In this document: piece by piece, positions 11,999-23,838 of the stretch
How the letters are laid out: each line of letters starts with the position of its first letter
Numbering within the stretch: the first letter of the stretch is position 1
Source of the DNA: Tridacna crocea
Taxonomy: Eukaryota; Mollusca; Bivalvia; Cardiida; Cardiidae
Direction: 5' to 3'
Length of the DNA stretch: 64,000 nt
Assembly (NCBI GenBank): GCA_943736015.1
Contig: OX031065.1
Span: forward strand, 51,686,992-51,750,991
Made by a program: the position numbers and the translations under genes
Notes under the pieces: model-generated
What the model was told of the DNA's origin: nothing
Database searches by the model: none
Seen by the model: the letters and a program-made list of their open reading frames with translations, nothing else

Positions 11999-13099
11999 TC
12001 CTCGGTAGGAAATTTGCCAAGCTTGGGTTTCAATCCAGCACTGCCCTGGTCTCGAAATCTATGCATTATCGATGGCAATACTATGCCCCACCAACTGTGG
12101 AAAAAATGGTGGATGAATTGGCAAAAAGGACAGTGACAGAATCCTTTGCAAAACCTGTAATGTTCTGTAAAACCCGATTTCCTACAGACAGAATGATGGT
12201 ATGATTCTTTCGATCATTCTCATTCAGAAAAGCCCAGTGAAAGTTTTAGTATAAAGTAATATACATACTCAATCAGTATTAAATATTCTGGTATTGCTGG
12301 TTAAAAGATATTTTTCTCTCAATTGTCTGCAAAGAAGCTGGAATGGGTAGATCCAAGATCAGGTTTTTACAATCTGTGAAGTCTGATCTTATTCTACAAA
12401 ATCCTCGTAAGCACATGAATCCTTGCGACAAATGTTAAGAAGGGTTAAGAATAAAAGATAACTAAGGCTGTCAGCTGTCTAGTGACAATACGGTAATCAT
12501 CAGGTAATAATCGACTTATAGTATATCATAAGGTCAATGACCTGAAGGAAAACAACCCCTGTAAGCTATACCTAGCGTCTAGGAACTGTCATTGACTATC
12601 TCTATCCAGACTTACTTGTGATAAGTCTCAGATAAATATGAATTCCTGAGAAATATTCTCTACTGGGTATACAAAAGTGTTGTATACATGTAGTTTATAT
12701 GCTGTATATTCATTATGTTTTTCACAGTAGCACCTGCTAATGTATTTTTGTCCTCAGCTTTGCTTTATTTGAATGAAGCTTTGTTTTGTTTTTCTCTTAT
12801 AAGTTATATGATTATGTAAGTTACCTCACAAAAACTCCTCTTTAGTTCATGTCTTTCCTGGATTTCATCATCACAATGCTAGAACAAGACTTAACTCTCC
12901 TGTGCTTGCCTTGCTCAGGGTCACTCAAATGTGACCACAGTTCCCAAATTCAAATCAAACACCAAGCAGCCACAGAGGACCTTTTTGTGGTCTTGCAGCA
13001 AAGTTCTTAGAAAGCTTTGTAATAATGTGAGAAAAATTTGTAATGACCAATTTTCCCTTTGTTCTATGTTTACAAAAGTCTTCATTATTATGTTATAAC
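11999..13099. other. Intergenic or intronic stretch
   Basis: Holds a decayed hairpin repeat at 12347-12404 and otherwise no recognised element or exon. Confidence 0.45.
12347..12404. repeat. GATCAGACTG hairpin repeat, degenerate
   Basis: TAGATCCAAGATCAGG ... GTCTGATCTTATTCTAC: inverted arms of the short hairpin family whose best copy is at 41064-41137. Confidence 0.5.
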
Positions 13100-13327
13100 T
13101 TAACCCATCCCCTAATATACCATTTTGAGACCGTCCCGAATTCAAAGAAGCTGCAAACAAATACTGAAATGTGGCTATTAAGGGATTTTACGATACAGAT
13201 TCCATAGAAAACATTGCTGGGAAAAGGTGAAATTGCTCATTTGAGCAATTTCACCTTTTTCCACAAGGTTTTCCTAAAGCTTTTTTCTTCACTGTATTAA
13301 AATGAGTATATATGGAGCAAAGGGTAA
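13100..13327 (-). mobile_element. TP MITE subfamily B, diverged
   Basis: The core is AAGGTGAAATTGCTCATTTG plus its complement, and the right edge reads TATATATGGAGCAAAGGGTA. Those are the subfamily B end and core in reverse. The left TTAA is clear and the right one has decayed. Confidence 0.8.
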
Positions 13328-13605
13328 AATCATACTGATTGTCTCCTTATTCTGCGAGTGTATTTTCAGCCCCTCGAAGTTAGTATTTCAGGAGGTAATA
13401 TGAATTTCTTTTTGAGAAAAAGCCAATTTACACTATGATAAGACAGCACCAAACTTACCTCATTTTCACTAACTCCTATCTTGTGCAATAATGCAGTCTT
13501 AAAAGCGTTTGCCCTGAGGTTTGAGCCTTTGCAAGCAAATGAAAGGGTCATTTTTTCCCTGTTTACACAACATTCAACAAGAAGAGAGTAAAATATGTAA
13601 CTCAC

Positions 13606-13878
13606 CAATCATCGTGCCAACAATTAAAGCAACACCAGATAGAAGTCCAACACCCTTCTTCATGGCAACATGCTGCTTGCTCGACAACGTTGATGTACTA
13701 GAAAGTTTCTCGTCTAGTGGGATATTTTCTGGATATATGCTCTCTATGTTCTTGGCAGCTTCGGGGTCTCGATGGCGTGGCTTATTTAAACCATTCAGGG
13801 ACAAGTCTTGTAATTCTATGTCCTTCATTCCATGTTTTATTGGTTCATCTATCACCTCCGCCATATCTAAATCATTCA
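13606..13878 (-). CDS. SLC7 (LAT-type) amino-acid transporter, exon 3 with start of TM1
   Basis: A 273-base exon with acceptor ACATTTCAG|TG and a consensus donor, ATTG|GTGAGT. It encodes about 70 hydrophilic residues (MAEVIDEPIKHGMKDIELQD is near the start) and then KKGVGLLSGVALIVGTMIG. In APC-superfamily SLC7 light chains this motif begins transmembrane helix 1 and is normally followed by SGIFVSP. The exon stops after the first base of the Gly codon, so the unwound-helix GSG motif and the other 11 helices must be encoded by later exons, which I could not find to the left in this window. The family exchanges amino acids at the plasma membrane, usually with an SLC3 heavy chain; the substrate cannot be told from this piece. 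If exons 1 and 2 belong, the tail before TM1 is about 112 residues, longer than is usual for the family. The ATG at 13864 is an alternative start. A TP MITE begins 48 bases upstream of the acceptor. Confidence 0.85.
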
Positions 13879-13926
13879 CTGAAATGTATTTTAGAAAGAT
13901 TTTGCAATTAAGTGTTTGTTTGGAAT

Positions 13927-14123
13927 TTAACTTGTCACCAAACAACAAAATTTTGGACCAGTCCAAATTGAAAGCATTTGCATATAACAAAATAAATGTG
14001 AAACTAAAAAGGAAATTTCATTTGGAAAGGGTAGAAAACATTGTTGGAAAAGGAGAAAATCCTGGTTACAAGTACTTTTTCCATTTCCCTTAATGTTTTC
14101 AAAGGCTTTTGATAATGAGTTAA
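13927..14123 (-). mobile_element. TP MITE with shortened L end, next to transporter exon 3
   Basis: TTAA at both edges with a complete R end. The second arm and L end are shortened to AAAGGCTTTTGATAATGAG. It lies in the intron, 48 bases upstream of the acceptor of exon 3 on the minus strand. Confidence 0.88.
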
Positions 14124-14147
14124 ATTACACCCTTGTGAAATATGGAT

Positions 14148-17100
14148 ACAAGAGGGCCATGATGGCCCTGAAATCGCTCACCTGAGTTTATTGACCAAAC
14201 ATGCACCATCTAGTTTCCCAGTGACCTAGTTTTTTATCAGACATTACCCATCATCAAACACTTTTGAGATATCAATAAGACAAACATTCTGGCCAAGTTT
14301 CATGAGTATTGGACTGAAAATGTGGCCTCTACAGTGTACAAAAGGTTTTTCTAAGATTTCATCAAGTGACCTGGTTTTGGACCCGACAAATACCCATTAT
14401 CAAACTCTTTTGAGACATCACCAAAAAAAACATTCTGACCAAGTCTGAAGAGTATCAGGCAGAAAATGTAGCCTCTGGAGTGTACACAAGGTTTTCCTAA
14501 TATTTGACCCATTGACCTAGTTTTTGACTCCACATGACCCATTTTCAAACTCATTCAAGGTATCACCAGGACAAATATTATGAACAAGTTTTAGGAGTAT
14601 CAGACTGAAAATGTGTCCTCCAGAGCATACAAAAGGTGTTTATAACATTTGACCTATTGACCCAGTTTTTGACCCAACATGACCCATTTTCAAACTCATC
14701 CAAGATATTATAAAGGCAAACATTCTGACTAATTTCCAAGAGTGTTGGACTGAAAATGTGGCATCCAGAGCATATACAAGGTTTTTCTAAGATTTGACCT
14801 GGTGACCTAGTTTTTAACCCCCAATGACCCATTTTCAAACCTGTCTGAGATATCATCAAGACAAACATTCTGACCAACTTACAAGAGTGTTGGACTGAAA
14901 ATGTGGCCTCTAGAGCCTACAAAAGGTTTTTCTAAGATTTGACCTAGTGACCTAGTTTTTGACCCCACGTGACCCATTTTCGTTCTTGTCCGAGATATCA
15001 TCCAGACAAACATCCTGACCAACTTTCATGAGTGTCCGACTGAAAACGTGGCCTCTAGAGCGTACAAAAGGTTTTTCTGAGATTTGACCTGGTGACCTAG
15101 TTTTTGACCCCACGTGACCCATTTTCGAACTCGTCCGAGATATCATCCAGACAAACATCCTGACCAACTTTCATGAGTGTCCGACTGAAAACGTGGCCTC
15201 TAGAGCGTACAAAAGGTTTTTCTGAGATTTGACCTGGTGACCTAGTTTTTGACCCCACGTGACCCATTTTCGAACTCGTCCGAGATATCATCCAGACAAA
15301 CATCCTGACCAACTTTCATGAGTGTCCGACTGAAAACGTGGCCTCTAGAGCGTACAAAAGGTTTTTCTGAGATTTGACCTGGTGACCTAGTTTTTGACCC
15401 CACGTGACCCATTTTCGAACTCGTCCGAGATATCATCCAGACAAACATCCTGACCAACTTTCATGAGTGTCCGACTGAAAACGTGGCCTCTAGAGCGTAC
15501 AAAAGGTTTTTCTGAGATTTGACCTGGTGACCTAGTTTTTGACCCCACGTGACCCATTTTCGAACTCGTCCGAGATATCATCCAGACAAACATCCTGACC
15601 AACTTTCATGAGTGTCCGACTGAAAACGTGGCCTCTAGAGCGTACAAAAGGTTTTTCTGAGATTTGACCTGGTGACCTAGTTTTTGACCCCACGTGACCC
15701 ATTTTCGAACTCGTCCGAGATATCATCCAGACAAACATCCTGACCAACTTTCATGAGTGTCCGACTGAAAACGTGGCCTCTAGAGCGTACAAAAGGTTTT
15801 TCTGAGATTTGACCTGGTGACCTAGTTTTTGACCCCACGTGACCCATTTTCGAACTCGTCCGAGATATCATCCAGACAAACATCCTGACCAACTTTCATG
15901 AGTGTCCGACTGAAAACGTGGCCTCTAGAGCGTACAAAAGGTTTTTCTGAGATTTGACCTGGTGACCTAGTTTTTGACCCCACGTGACCCATTTTCGAAC
16001 TCGTCCGAGATATCATCCAGACAAACATCCTGACCAACTTTCATGAGTGTCCGACTGAAAACGTGGCCTCTAGAGCGTACAAAAGGTTTTTCTGAGATTT
16101 GACCTGGTGACCTAGTTTTTGACCCCACGTGACCCATTTTCGAACTCGTCCGAGATATCATCCAGACAAACATCCTGACCAACTTTCATGAGTGTCCGAC
16201 TGAAAACGTGGCCTCTAGAGCGTACAAAAGGTTTTTCTGAGATTTGACCTGGTGACCTAGTTTTTGACCCCACGTGACCCATTTTCGAACTCGTCCGAGA
16301 TATCATCCAGACAAACATCCTGACCAACTTTCATGAGTGTCCGACTGAAAACGTGGCCTCTAGAGCGTACAAAAGGTCTTTCTGAGATTTGACCTGGTGA
16401 CCTAGTTTTTGACCCCACGTGACCCATTTTCGAACTCGTCCGAGATATCATCCAGACAAACATCCTGACCAACTTTCATGAGTGTCCGACTGAAAACGTG
16501 GCCTCTAGAGCGTACAAAAGGTCTTTCTGAGATTTGACCTGGTGACCTAGTTTTTGACCCCACGTGACCCATTTTCGAACTCGTCCGAGATATCATCCAG
16601 ACAAACATCCTGACCAACTTTCATGAGTGTCCGACTGAAAACGTGGCCTCTAGAGCGTACAAAAGGTCTTTCTGAGATTTGACCTGGTGACCTAGTTTTT
16701 GACCCCACGTGACCCATTTTCGAACTCGTCCGAGATATCATCCAGACAAACATCCTGACCAACTTTCATGAGTGTCCGACTGAAAACGTGGCCTCTAGAG
16801 CGTACAAAAGGTCTTTCTGAGATTTGACCTGGTGACCTAGTTTTTGACCCCACGTGACCCATTTTCGAACTCGTCCGAGATATCATCCAGACATACATCC
16901 TGACCAACTTTCATGAGTGTCCGACTGAAAACGTGGCCTCTAGAGCGTACAAAAGGTCTTTCTGAGATTTGACCTGGTGACCTAGTTTTTGACCCCACGT
17001 GACCCATTTTCGAACTCGTCCGAGATATCATCCAGACATACATCCTGACCAACTTTCATGAGTGTCCGACTGAAAACGTGGCCTCTAGAGCGTACAAAAG

Positions 17101-17646
17101 GTCTTTCTGAGATTTGACCTGGTGACCTAGTTTTTGACCCCACGTGACCCATTTTCGAACTCGTCCGAGATATCATCCAGACATACATCCTGACCAACTT
17201 TCATGAGTACCCGACTGAAAACGTGGCCTCTAGAGCGTACACAAGGTTTTTCTGAGATTTGACCTGGTGACCTAGTTTTTGACCCCACGTGACCCATTTT
17301 CGAACTCGTCCGAGATATCATCCAGACAAACATCCTGACCAACTTTCATGAGTACCGGACTCAAAACGCGGCCTCTAGAGCGTACACAAGGTTTTTCTAA
17401 GATTTGACCTAGTGACCTAGTTTTTGACCCCACATGACCCACTTTCGAACTCGTCCGAAATTTCATCGAGACAAACATCCTGACCAACTTTCATGAGTAT
17501 CCGACCAAAACTGTGGCCTGTAGAGCGTACACAAGGTAAAAAGTTGACGACGGACGACGGACGACGCACGACGGACGACGCACGCCGGACACAGCACGAT
17601 CACAATAGCTCACCATGAGCACTTCGTGCTCAGGTGAGCTAAAAAA
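14148..17646 (+). mobile_element. Pearl-like (Helitron-like) element with 145-bp core repeats
   Basis: Layout is a left end (ACAAGAGGGCCATGATGGCC, then TCGCTCACCTGAG), about 23 tandem 145-bp monomers, a GACGACGGAC microsatellite (about 17545-17590) and a right end. The right end has the hairpin GAGCACTTCGTGCTC, seven bases and CTAA followed by A. Bivalve pearl/CvA-type elements share the plan of left flank, core repeats, microsatellite and right flank. A hairpin just before CTRR is a Helitron trait. CTCACCTGAG near the left and CTCAGGTGAG at the right form subterminal inverted repeats. There is no replication-helicase gene, so the element is non-autonomous. The 71-residue ORF in each monomer is an artefact: 145 is not a multiple of three. 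Confidence 0.8.
14224..17520 (+). repeat. 145-bp tandem array inside the pearl-like element
   Basis: Monomers contain GACCTAGTTTTTGACCCCAC, GATATCATCCAGACAAAC and TTTCATGAGTGTCCGACTG. The first five or six units (14224-14940) and the last two are diverged. Those between about 14950 and 17330 are nearly identical. Blocks of neighbours share variants (GGTCTTTCTG from about 16374 to 17105, ACATACATCC from 16892 to 17190), as expected from local duplication. Confidence 0.93.
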
Positions 17647-17647
17647 A

Positions 17648-17844
17648 CTTAAACCCTTTACCAAACAGTCCCGAATTGTAATCATGGTAGGGAAAGGAAA
17701 ATAAAAAGCTTGTTAACAGCATTTTCTCTTTTTCCTGCAAAGAGTTTTAAAGACAATTTTAATCATTTAAACTTCAATTTATTTGTTGCTTGCAATACTT
17801 TGAATTCAGACAAGTCTAATGATTGTCATATGGTAAAGATTTAA
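17648..17844 (+). mobile_element. TP MITE, diverged
   Basis: TTAAACCCTTTACCAAACAG, a decayed first arm, AACAGCATTTTCTCTTTTTC, and an R half closing ATATGGTAAAGATTTAA. It abuts the pearl-like element. Confidence 0.75.
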
Positions 17845-18804
17845 GAAAGGAAAGGATTTTTAGTTTTTTTTTTCTGATTGTAAGGTGCATTTAACAATTT
17901 GATCTCATCAAAAATTTCAGTATGAGCTGCTTTTAGAAATAGATTCATTTTCATTGATAAAGGGGCATAACTGTTGAAAATACCTGCAGTACTGTTAATG
18001 GTTCCCCTGTTGACAGTTAACAACTAGTCTAGGTTTGAAGTAAATATATGCACCCTCAAATAATTAACAAATGATGATAGTTTTTTTTTATTGGAGGTCT
18101 TTAAAAAAAAGCTAATCACTGTGTCTGAAACTGCGAAGTGATATCATGTAAATGTGTGATTAGGGTTTTTTTCATACCTCTATGAAAAATAAGAAAATTC
18201 TCTTCATTCTGTATAATTTAATATTACAGTCCACATACATCCATGGAAATAATTCAAACTACATTCATTTTCTCGATTTTTAAATCTAACATTGGAGTTT
18301 CTAATGCCCTTTCTTGTATGGCGCAAGAATACAATAGGGAAGCAGTTTTCTGATCCCCAATACTGAAAATTAACCAATAGAACCAACGTAAATGAACACA
18401 GCAGTGTGTAGGACCCTCAAAAGTAACCTTCAGCAGCAGTTGCAGCATAATGTTTTTTTTTTCATGGAGCAATGAATTTTTTTTTTCAGCCAATCAGAAC
18501 TCATCAAAGTTCATTAAAACAAATGATATTAAGTTGCTAGTAAATGTCATAGGATTGCATGATAGAATGACAGAGACAAACACAAAAACAGGGCTACTGA
18601 CAATACTTTGACCTTTTCTTCGGAAAAAACTTCTGCTAAAAACAAACTTCCCAATTTGGCAACCAGTATTTTTGGTGTGAAACACACTTTTAAACATTAT
18701 TTCAGTCATATAGTGGCGGCACAGCAACCTTTCTGGTGTCCTTTGCTATGTCTTAAACCCATAGACTCATAGGTATATGAAAAAGTAGTCTATGATCAAG
18801 TTAT
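17845..18804. other. Stretch without recognised features
   Basis: AT-rich DNA. A T run and CAGCCAATCAGAAC occur around 18470-18500, with no inverted partner found and no exon recognised. Confidence 0.4.
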
Positions 18805-19011
18805 TTAACTCATAACCAAACGACAACATTTTAGGTTTGTCCAAATCGAAAGCATTTGCAGACGACAAAATAAAAGTGACTGAAAATTTAAAATTTGTTT
18901 TGTGAGGGGTAGAAAACATTGGTTACCAGCATTTTCTCCTTTCCCACAATGTTTTCTAAGGGCTTATTTCTCAGGGGCATCAAAATTAGGGATTGTGTGG
19001 TAATGGGGTAA
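18805..19011 (-). mobile_element. TP MITE, first core arm deleted
   Basis: R end complete, then GAAAACATTGGTTACCAGCA: most of the first arm is missing. L end closes GTAATGGGGTAA. The left edge is TTAA. Confidence 0.88.
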
Positions 19012-19945
19012 CCATTATAAAACACAGCCTGTATATTAATTATATCAGCCTCAGAATAACATTCTTCTACAGTATGGATAATTATCTTCAACACTCCATC
19101 CTTTTTGGGGGGCATAATTGCAAGGTGCGAACTAACATAGTTACAGTTTAATCTCCAAATTTAGAAGCCAGTAATTACTTTGTTGTCTTTCCCCATTTCT
19201 TCAACCCTTAGAATTGAAAATATATAAATTCCAAATAATTTCGTAATCTGATAAGCACATCCATGGATAATACAGAAGGCTGTAGTTTCTTATTAATATT
19301 CCTATGGTACAACAATGCTTTTGAAGTTGCTTGGTACAAATTAACAGGAAGTACAGCTTTAACCCTTTTAAATGCATTCGCAAGTTTAAAGGTGGCCCTG
19401 CAGATTTTGGGACAAAGTTTTACAAAGAATACAAACAAATCATCCTTGTACTTCCAAAGCCTTATAATTTTCATTCATTTCACCCCAGTAGTCGAAAAAC
19501 ACCCGACAGCTAGATAAATTAGAGATTTACTACAGTCCAGGTCGACACTGAAGGGAAACACAGTCTATTTTTACATGAGCAACTTGTTCATTTACGTACC
19601 AGAAATATGCAGACGAAGCTTCAAACATAGCATCCGAAGTTCTAGACATTATGGAAAATAATTAAATATTTGTTATGTTATGGAATTTAATAGTCATAAG
19701 TCACGTGCAAGTCACTTAACACTCCCACCATGCTTTTTTTTATTTGGGTGGGAAATCTAAAAATAGCTTAAGAGGCTACGTAGCCTTTTAAGGGAATACC
19801 ACCCCAAAAAAATTTGTTTTGTTTTTTTTTGTAATTTTATGATTCTTAATTACTGATGATTTGTGTTGTTTTTTCATATAAATTTCAGTGACATATAATT
19901 ATATTTTTTTATTTGGTTTGAAGTGAACATTCTAAATACCCACCT
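19012..19945. other. Stretch without recognised features
   Basis: No gene or repeat confidently identified. TTTAAAGGTGGCCCTGCAG at 19385 looks like the edge of an unknown insertion, but no partner was found. Confidence 0.35.
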
Positions 19946-20296
19946 TTAACCCTTTACTACATGATCCTGACTTTTAACACCCCTGTGAAAGCAGCCTTTT
20001 GAAAACATTGTGAGAAAGGAGAAAATGCTGGTTACCACCATTTTCTATATTTCCCACAATGTTTTCTTCCCTTCTTGAAATAAATTTCAATTCTTTGTTC
20101 TCGTTCATTTTGTCGTTTGCAAATGCCTAAGAAAGGGGTACTTTGAAAACATTGTGGGAGATGGGGAAATGGCTTCCCACAATGTTTTCTACCCTACTGA
20201 AGAAAAAAAATCACCTTGATTTGACCAAAGGTTTATATCTTGTTTACAAACACTTTTAGTTCATACAAAAAAAATTTGGTTTGTGGTAAAGAGTAA
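19946..20296 (+). mobile_element. TP MITE composite with two cores
   Basis: Starts TTAACCCTTTACTACATGAT. A first core (to about 20065) is followed by a partial R end with GTCGTTTGCAAATGCC. A second, shorter core follows (ATTGTGGGAGATGGGGAAAT, then GGCTTCCCACAATG), and the end reads TTTGTGGTAAAGAG. Confidence 0.7.
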
Positions 20297-20463
20297 AATG
20301 GAATATTTCAACGGAACTGTATTAGTGTTCCCACTAATTCTAGGCAGAAGTACTATCAATACTAATCAATTCTAGTTAACTTCCCATCCCATTCTCTGGG
20401 AGGACCCTCCTTTGATGCAAGTACATTGGAAATTTAATGGTCATGCTGTCAAACAGACCAGAC

Positions 20464-20665
20464 TGTGGTGTCAGTGGTTGAGAGATGGAGCAACAGCCTT
20501 ATGACCACAAGGTCCCAAGTTTGATACCTTTGAGGGGGTGTCACCTTGGGGGTGTCAGCTTTGGGATTTCTCTTTGGCCAGTACAATTGCCACAAATACT
20601 GGTATAGTTACCATGAAGCAGAATCAAGGGAGATAAATATAAGTTTTAAGAACTTGTCTCTCTAC
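20464..20665 (+). mobile_element. tRNA-derived SINE, second family
   Basis: Head GTGGTGTCAGTGGTTGAGAG with the B-box-like GGTCCCAAGTTTGATACC. The body GGATTTCTCTTTGGCCAGTA ... ATACTGGTATAGTT ... AGCAGAATCAAGGGAGAT matches the copy at 31892-32058 in the same order. There is a partial internal repeat of GGGGGTGTCA. Confidence 0.65.
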
Positions 20666-20689
20666 TTATATAAAATAAATACATTTAAG

Positions 20690-20918
20690 CTAACTCATTA
20701 CCACACGAGAAAATTTTGGACTGGTCCTAATTGAAAGCATTTGCAGACGACAAAATAAAGGTGACTGAAAAATTGAAATTTGTTCTGGGAAGGATAGAAA
20801 ACACTGTGGGAAAAGGAGAAAATGCTGGTTACCAGCATTTTCTCCTTTTCCCACAGTGTTTTCAAAAGGCTTCTTTCTCAGGGGCGTCAAAAGTAGGGAT
20901 TGAGTGGTAATGGGCTAA
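20690..20918 (-). mobile_element. TP MITE, full length, flanked by CTAA
   Basis: R end with ACGAGAAAATTTTGGACTGG, a perfect CACTGTG/CACAGTG core, and an L end closing GTAATGGG. Both flanks read CTAA instead of TTAA. Confidence 0.92.
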
Positions 20919-23259
20919 ACAGCCCACACTTGTTTTTCACCAAATGACCTTTAAAATTTGCTGTTGAAAGACAATTTAGTACTACAGAGTCAAATAACAA
21001 AATACTAAGCCACCCATGAAACGCAGTTACTCACTTATCATCCTGAAAAATCTAATAACAAAAATAAGTTATAATCAAAGGACTGATAGTCCCGAGAGTC
21101 GCCTGTAGGGCAATGGGTTAGAAATGTTCACTCTTTTTTGTTGAAATCTATTAAAAGCATTCACGATACAAAATAACTTAACCACAAGACAGTATTATAT
21201 GCACGCATATTTCTGAGTTGTCATCCTAAAATTAAAAATTTCCTTATCAAAATTTACATTTAAAAAATGTAGTAGGAAATTAAAATTTAGGCACCAGGAC
21301 CAGCTTCAATAAGTTCAACGTTTTTTATTCACAGACAACAACCCTTTACAAATAAAGACCACATTATCTTCTGGTATAGGATCTAGTGACATACTTTTAG
21401 ACAAAAAATGCCCTTTTGCAACTCGCTCATATCTAATCTTAGCTGTCTGACAAAGTTTCATAAGTATTACACTGAACATAAATGGATTCTACAGCTCTAT
21501 TACGGTTTCGTCTGATTTGACCTAATGACAACCTTCAGGCTTTTTCTTTTATCCCCAGGTGACCTATAGTCAGTTTTGTCAAAAAAATTATTGAGACAAT
21601 TAGCCGGGCAATTTCATGATCATTGGACTGAACTGTAGCCTTTGGAGCACAAACAAATATTTGACTCAGTGATCTACCTGTCCTTTGGAAATAATTTGTT
21701 TTTGTTGTTGTCCAGGTTGAGGTTTTGACCAGCAATGGACTCTATGAATGTGGTTGCTACAACTCAATAAAATCTATGACCCAACAGCATGATCATCAGC
21801 CTTTAATATTTGTCTGCGTTTTATTACGTCCCAGGGATTATAGTGCTTCCACACCAATCGAAAATTGTCTACATGTATATTGCTTTGGTGTAAATTAAAT
21901 GTTTGCGATTCGCTTTATTACCCTTTACAAAAACCCTTCACAAGATTACAAACACTCCAATAAAGAACTTGTTGTTCAAGCGGGTAAACACTGGTCTGTT
22001 CTATTATATTTGAATTATAGCGGAGTAAAAAGTCAATTTCTCAGATTGCTGGTTATTAGAACTGCGTAGTGTAAATTCAGATTTTGGCAGTTACAAAAGC
22101 ACCTTGCGTTCTAACACCCGCACCAATAAATTGTTGTTTAATAAATACTAGATCTAAGTTAATCGCCCATTGAAAAAAAAAACAGCAGACTTTAACAAAT
22201 TTGGCCGTCTATATGAACGAAAACCAATTAAATATAGTAAACTTCATAGCACTCTCTCTACATAGGTCAGTGTACGCTGAAAGTAATGGCCGGTTCAGCG
22301 ACTGATTCATAAATATGTAAATTCATAAAGATTTCCGTGGTGTAAATGACGTTTATACGTCACGTGATTACAAGATCTATATTTGTCGCAAAGCTACATT
22401 CCAGAAAACACCTGCAAAGCGATAACTTGGTACAGCCTAGAACCGTGAACATTGCAAACGCTATGTAGGATCTCTAGTGCACCTAGAATATGGGTGTGCA
22501 AAGTATCTAGAGTATAGATTAAAAAGCTGGGAAGAAGCAACGTGTAAGACTGTCTAAGAAGGCAATGCAACAACCATTGCATGTCGTTATAAATTCGTTA
22601 AAAAAATTAGCCTACCGTTGAGAAAAAAAGCAATATGTTAACTCGGCATCTCCTTTCTCTGTCCGATCACAGGTTGAGCGTTGAATTGAAATAAGGCTTG
22701 CAGTTAGGATTGTAAGAATGTAAGAGTTAAAGTGTACTTGTAATAGGTAATTATCAAACAATTTTCACTGAGAATTGTCCGCAAATAGAAGCAGAAAAGA
22801 TGCTTGTAGTTGAAGATTTCTCAGCGTGTCCGCAGACTTGTTTAGTTCGCGGCAGCTATTTTTACATATACGTAATGCACTATTTTTAGAGATGATGTCT
22901 TACACAGACATCAGGCTAATGTGTACCTGTGCGGACGAAATGATTGTTTCAAAGTTTGAACCGTTAAACAGCTCAGTCTTTATAGATATATTCATTATCA
23001 CAAAGGCATAATTGTAAATTATTTACAACAGAAAAAAACTGGGGTTTTCACCGAATTATTAGAAAACTGTTTTATCTCGTAAACCGGAACTTGGGACAGG
23101 AAGCAGTACAAGGCCGGAGGTATGCTTACGTCACCCCATAGATCAGGACGATAACAATGAGAGCCTGTTTGCTACGCAAACAGGCGACTCAAAAATGATA
23201 TTTTGACTTTATGATATAATAAACATTTCACACTTGACTAGATCATGATTTCAGTTACA
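20919..23259. other. Mostly unrecognised, contains a pearl-like relic and a short hairpin
   Basis: Contains the relic at 21355-21735 and a perfect 10-bp-stem hairpin GCCTGTTTGC-TAC-GCAAACAGGC at about 23163-23185. ATACGTCACGTGATTAC near 22354 carries an E-box (CACGTG). No exon recognised. Confidence 0.4.
21355..21735 (+). mobile_element. Relic of the 145-bp pearl-like core repeats
   Basis: Decayed monomers, for example TTTGACCTAATGACAACC, CAGGTGACCTATAGTCAG and ATTTCATGATCATTGGACTG, keep the word order of the 145-bp monomers. No element ends remain. Confidence 0.55.
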
Positions 23260-23390
23260 ATAACCCTCTGCCAAACAATCCTGAGTTTTAACAACCCTGG
23301 GAAAGAATCCTTTTAAAAACATTGTTGGCAAAGGAGAAAATGTTGGATACCAGCATTTTCTCCTTTTCCCATTATGTTTTCAACTGGAAA
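23260..23390 (+). mobile_element. TP MITE, R half missing
   Basis: L end CCAAACAATCCTGAGTTTTA, full core with GGATACC centre, then unrelated sequence from about 23390. Confidence 0.75.
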
Positions 23391-23615
23391 TGTTGTGGAA
23401 TGCCAACAGAAACAGACCTTCTTCAAAAGGTAGTAGTTGTGGATCTTCTTAGGCGTGTGATCTTTGTCTGTCAAAAAAAAACTATCACTCAACATTGTGC
23501 TATGTACAACAAAAGTTTTATTTTATTACCTCTCTTAGAACAGATGTGATATTCACAGTGCTAAATCTTTGCTAACTACAGAGCTCAAACTTTGAAAATA
23601 TTGCGACAAAATAAA

Positions 23616-23838
23616 TTAACCCATTACCACAAAATCCCTACATTTGACAACCCCGAGAAGGCAGTCTTTAGAAAACATTGTGGGAAAAGGAGAAAATGCT
23701 GATAACCAGTATTTTCTCCTTTACCCGCCATGTTTTCTTTCCTATCAAATTCGTCATTTGAGTCACATTAAAATCATCATCGGCAAATGCTTTAAATTTG
23801 GACAAGTCTACATTTTTGTCATGTGGCAAGAATTTGAA
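23616..23838 (+). mobile_element. TP MITE, full length, decayed R terminus
   Basis: TTAACCCATTACCACAAAAT, core, then GCAAATGCTTTAAATTTGGA. The last bases (TGTGGCAAGAATTTGAA) no longer match the consensus. Confidence 0.82.

Noticed and set aside
12004..12110. tRNA-like GGGTTTCAATCCAGCA near a TP copy
   Set aside because: Only a B-box-like word is present. No A-box at the right distance and no stems were found.
1..13605. Next transporter exon (expected SGIFVSP start)
   Set aside because: I scanned the left 13.6 kb on the minus strand for an acceptor followed by this motif and saw none. It is probably beyond the window edge.
14952..17487. Seventeen overlapping minus-strand ORFs of 71 residues (MVRMFVWMISRTSSKM...)
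   Set aside because: They are one per 145-bp monomer. 145 is not divisible by three, so the frame shifts at every unit. The same peptide repeats only because the DNA does.
14148..17646. CRISPR-like array
   Set aside because: Units are contiguous 145-bp tandem repeats with no unique spacers, in eukaryotic repeat DNA.
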